Assembly: GCA_900756495.1 (NCBI GenBank)
Contig: CAAEKI010000052.1
Span: 1 to 14,603, forward strand
Direction: 5' to 3'
Length of the DNA: 14,603 nt
Source: an uncultured Oscillospiraceae bacterium
GTDB lineage: Bacteria; Bacillota; Clostridia; Oscillospirales; Oscillospiraceae
Shown here: positions 13,942 through 14,603 of the stretch, piece after piece
Numbering within the stretch: position 1 is the stretch's first letter
How the letters are laid out: the number at the start of each line of letters is the position of its first letter
Translations under genes and position numbers: made by a program
The notes under the pieces: generated by a model
What the model was told of the DNA's origin: nothing
Databases searched by the model: none
What the model saw: only the letters and a program-made list of their open reading frames with translations

Positions 13942-14603
13942 ATGGAACTGCATGCTCCCCGCCGGCTGGAGCTGGACATCTCCCCTGCGCTGGCAGGGCG
14001 GACGGTTGACACCCTGCTGAGAAACGTACTGAAGCTGTCTGGCACTACCGTCAAACGGGCCAAGGCCGCCCCCGGCGGCATTCTGCTCGACGGCCGGCCC
14101 GTTTTTGTCCATGTAGCCTGCCGGGCCGGGCAGCGCCTCTCAGTGGTGGTAGGAGATATGACCAGCGGCGGAGCTGTGCTGCCCACTCCCGGTCCCCTGG
14201 ATATCGTCTTTGAAGACGCCGATCTGCTCATTCTCAATAAAGCCCCCGGCGTCGCCGTTCACCCCGGTCCGGGGCACCACAGCGATACGCTGGGTAATTT
14301 TATTATGGAATATTACAAAAACACCGGGCAAACCGTCCGTTTCCGGCCGGTACACCGGCTGGACCGTGGAACCTCCGGCCTGCTGTGCGTCGCCAAGCAT
14401 GCCCATGCGCAGGAGGTGCTGAAAGCGCAGCTGCACACCCCGGCCTTCCGCCGGGTCTATTTATCGGTGTGCGAAGGGCTTCCTGCGCCAACGCGCGGGG
14501 TAATTGATGCGCCGATCGGGCGCGCGGACAGCTCGGCCATCAAGAGGGAGATCCGCCAGGACGGGGCCCCTGCCCGGACACGATACGAGGTGCTCAAGAG
14601 CAC
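13942..14603 (+). CDS. RluA-family 23S rRNA pseudouridine synthase (5' part, cut by right edge)
   Basis: The first 220 residues of an RNA-modifying enzyme that turns uridine into pseudouridine, probably in 23S rRNA, are present; the frame is open at the window end. An S4-like RNA-binding segment comes first (about 15-75: GRTVDTLLRNVLKLSGTTVKRAK, ILLDGRPV). The catalytic domain follows with IVFEDADLLILNKAPGVAVHPG and the family motif HRLDRGTSGLLCVAK, whose Asp is the catalytic residue. The later VYLSVCEG, APIGRAD and ARTRYEVL segments fit RluA/RluD/YlyB-like proteins; which member cannot be fixed from a partial sequence. The ATG at 13942 has AAAGGAGG 8 bases upstream and an extended -10 promoter before that. 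It lies 94 bp after gatB and probably has its own transcript. Confidence 0.93.
   Translation, partial: MELHAPRRLELDISPALAGRTVDTLLRNVLKLSGTTVKRAKAAPGGILLDGRPVFVHVACRAGQRLSVVVGDMTSGGAVLPTPGPLDIVFEDADLLILNKAPGVAVHPGPGHHSDTLGNFIMEYYKNTGQTVRFRPVHRLDRGTSGLLCVAKHAHAQEVLKAQLHTPAFRRVYLSVCEGLPAPTRGVIDAPIGRADSSAIKREIRQDGAPARTRYEVLKS

Overview
The window looks like chromosomal DNA of a gut-type Clostridia, most likely Oscillospiraceae (Flavonifractor, Oscillibacter or Pseudoflavonifractor-like). The reasons are strong AGGAGG ribosome binding sites, moderately high GC in the housekeeping genes, T-box control of an aspS2-gatCAB operon, EFR1-type flavodoxin/ferredoxin proteins and IS5-type transposases. The genus is inferred from style, not from any search.

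Layout, left to right. (1) 1-210: the C-terminal end of an IS5-family transposase, cut by the window edge. (2) 266-2744: a FadR-type GntR regulator divergent from ilvD (dihydroxy-acid dehydratase). Their shared 110-bp intergenic region carries promoter elements for both strands, arranged around a FadR-type operator. A strong bidirectional-looking terminator follows ilvD. (3) 2821-7123: a lower-GC block with a TetR regulator behind a consensus promoter and a 30-bp near-perfect palindrome. A perfect 16-bp palindrome resembling a DtxR/IdeR half-site arrangement comes next, followed by two fused membrane-ATPase ABC half-transporters. The pair most resembles the heterodimeric IrtAB/YbtPQ-like group. 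A perfect 46-bp palindrome (7175-7220) separates this block from the converging genes. (4) 7290-8692, minus strand: an EFR1-type flavodoxin/ferredoxin protein downstream of a family-4 Fe-S uracil-DNA glycosylase. (5) 8726-8877: a 69-bp tandem repeat with no convincing coding potential. (6) 8920-13860: promoter, T-box riboswitch with terminator, then aspS2 (archaeal-type, probably non-discriminating AspRS), gatC, gatA and gatB. (7) 13942 to the right edge: the 5' part of an RluA-family pseudouridine synthase gene.

How it works together. The T-box operon is a complete indirect Asn-tRNA(Asn) pathway: AspS2 loads Asp onto tRNA(Asn), and GatCAB amidates it using ammonia from glutamine. The likely specifier is AAC (Asn), matching that pathway. 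It is preceded by C, so an overlapping CAA (Gln) codon is present, which recalls the published dual-codon GAA/AAC T-box of Clostridium acetobutylicum. The TetR-ABC block reads as a self-contained, transcriptionally gated transporter that may be linked to iron or siderophores.

I see no clearly unprecedented multi-gene system. The most interesting items are the CAAC specifier loop, the iron-box-like palindrome before the ABC pair, the 69-bp repeat and the 46-bp perfect palindrome. All family assignments come from motifs read by eye.
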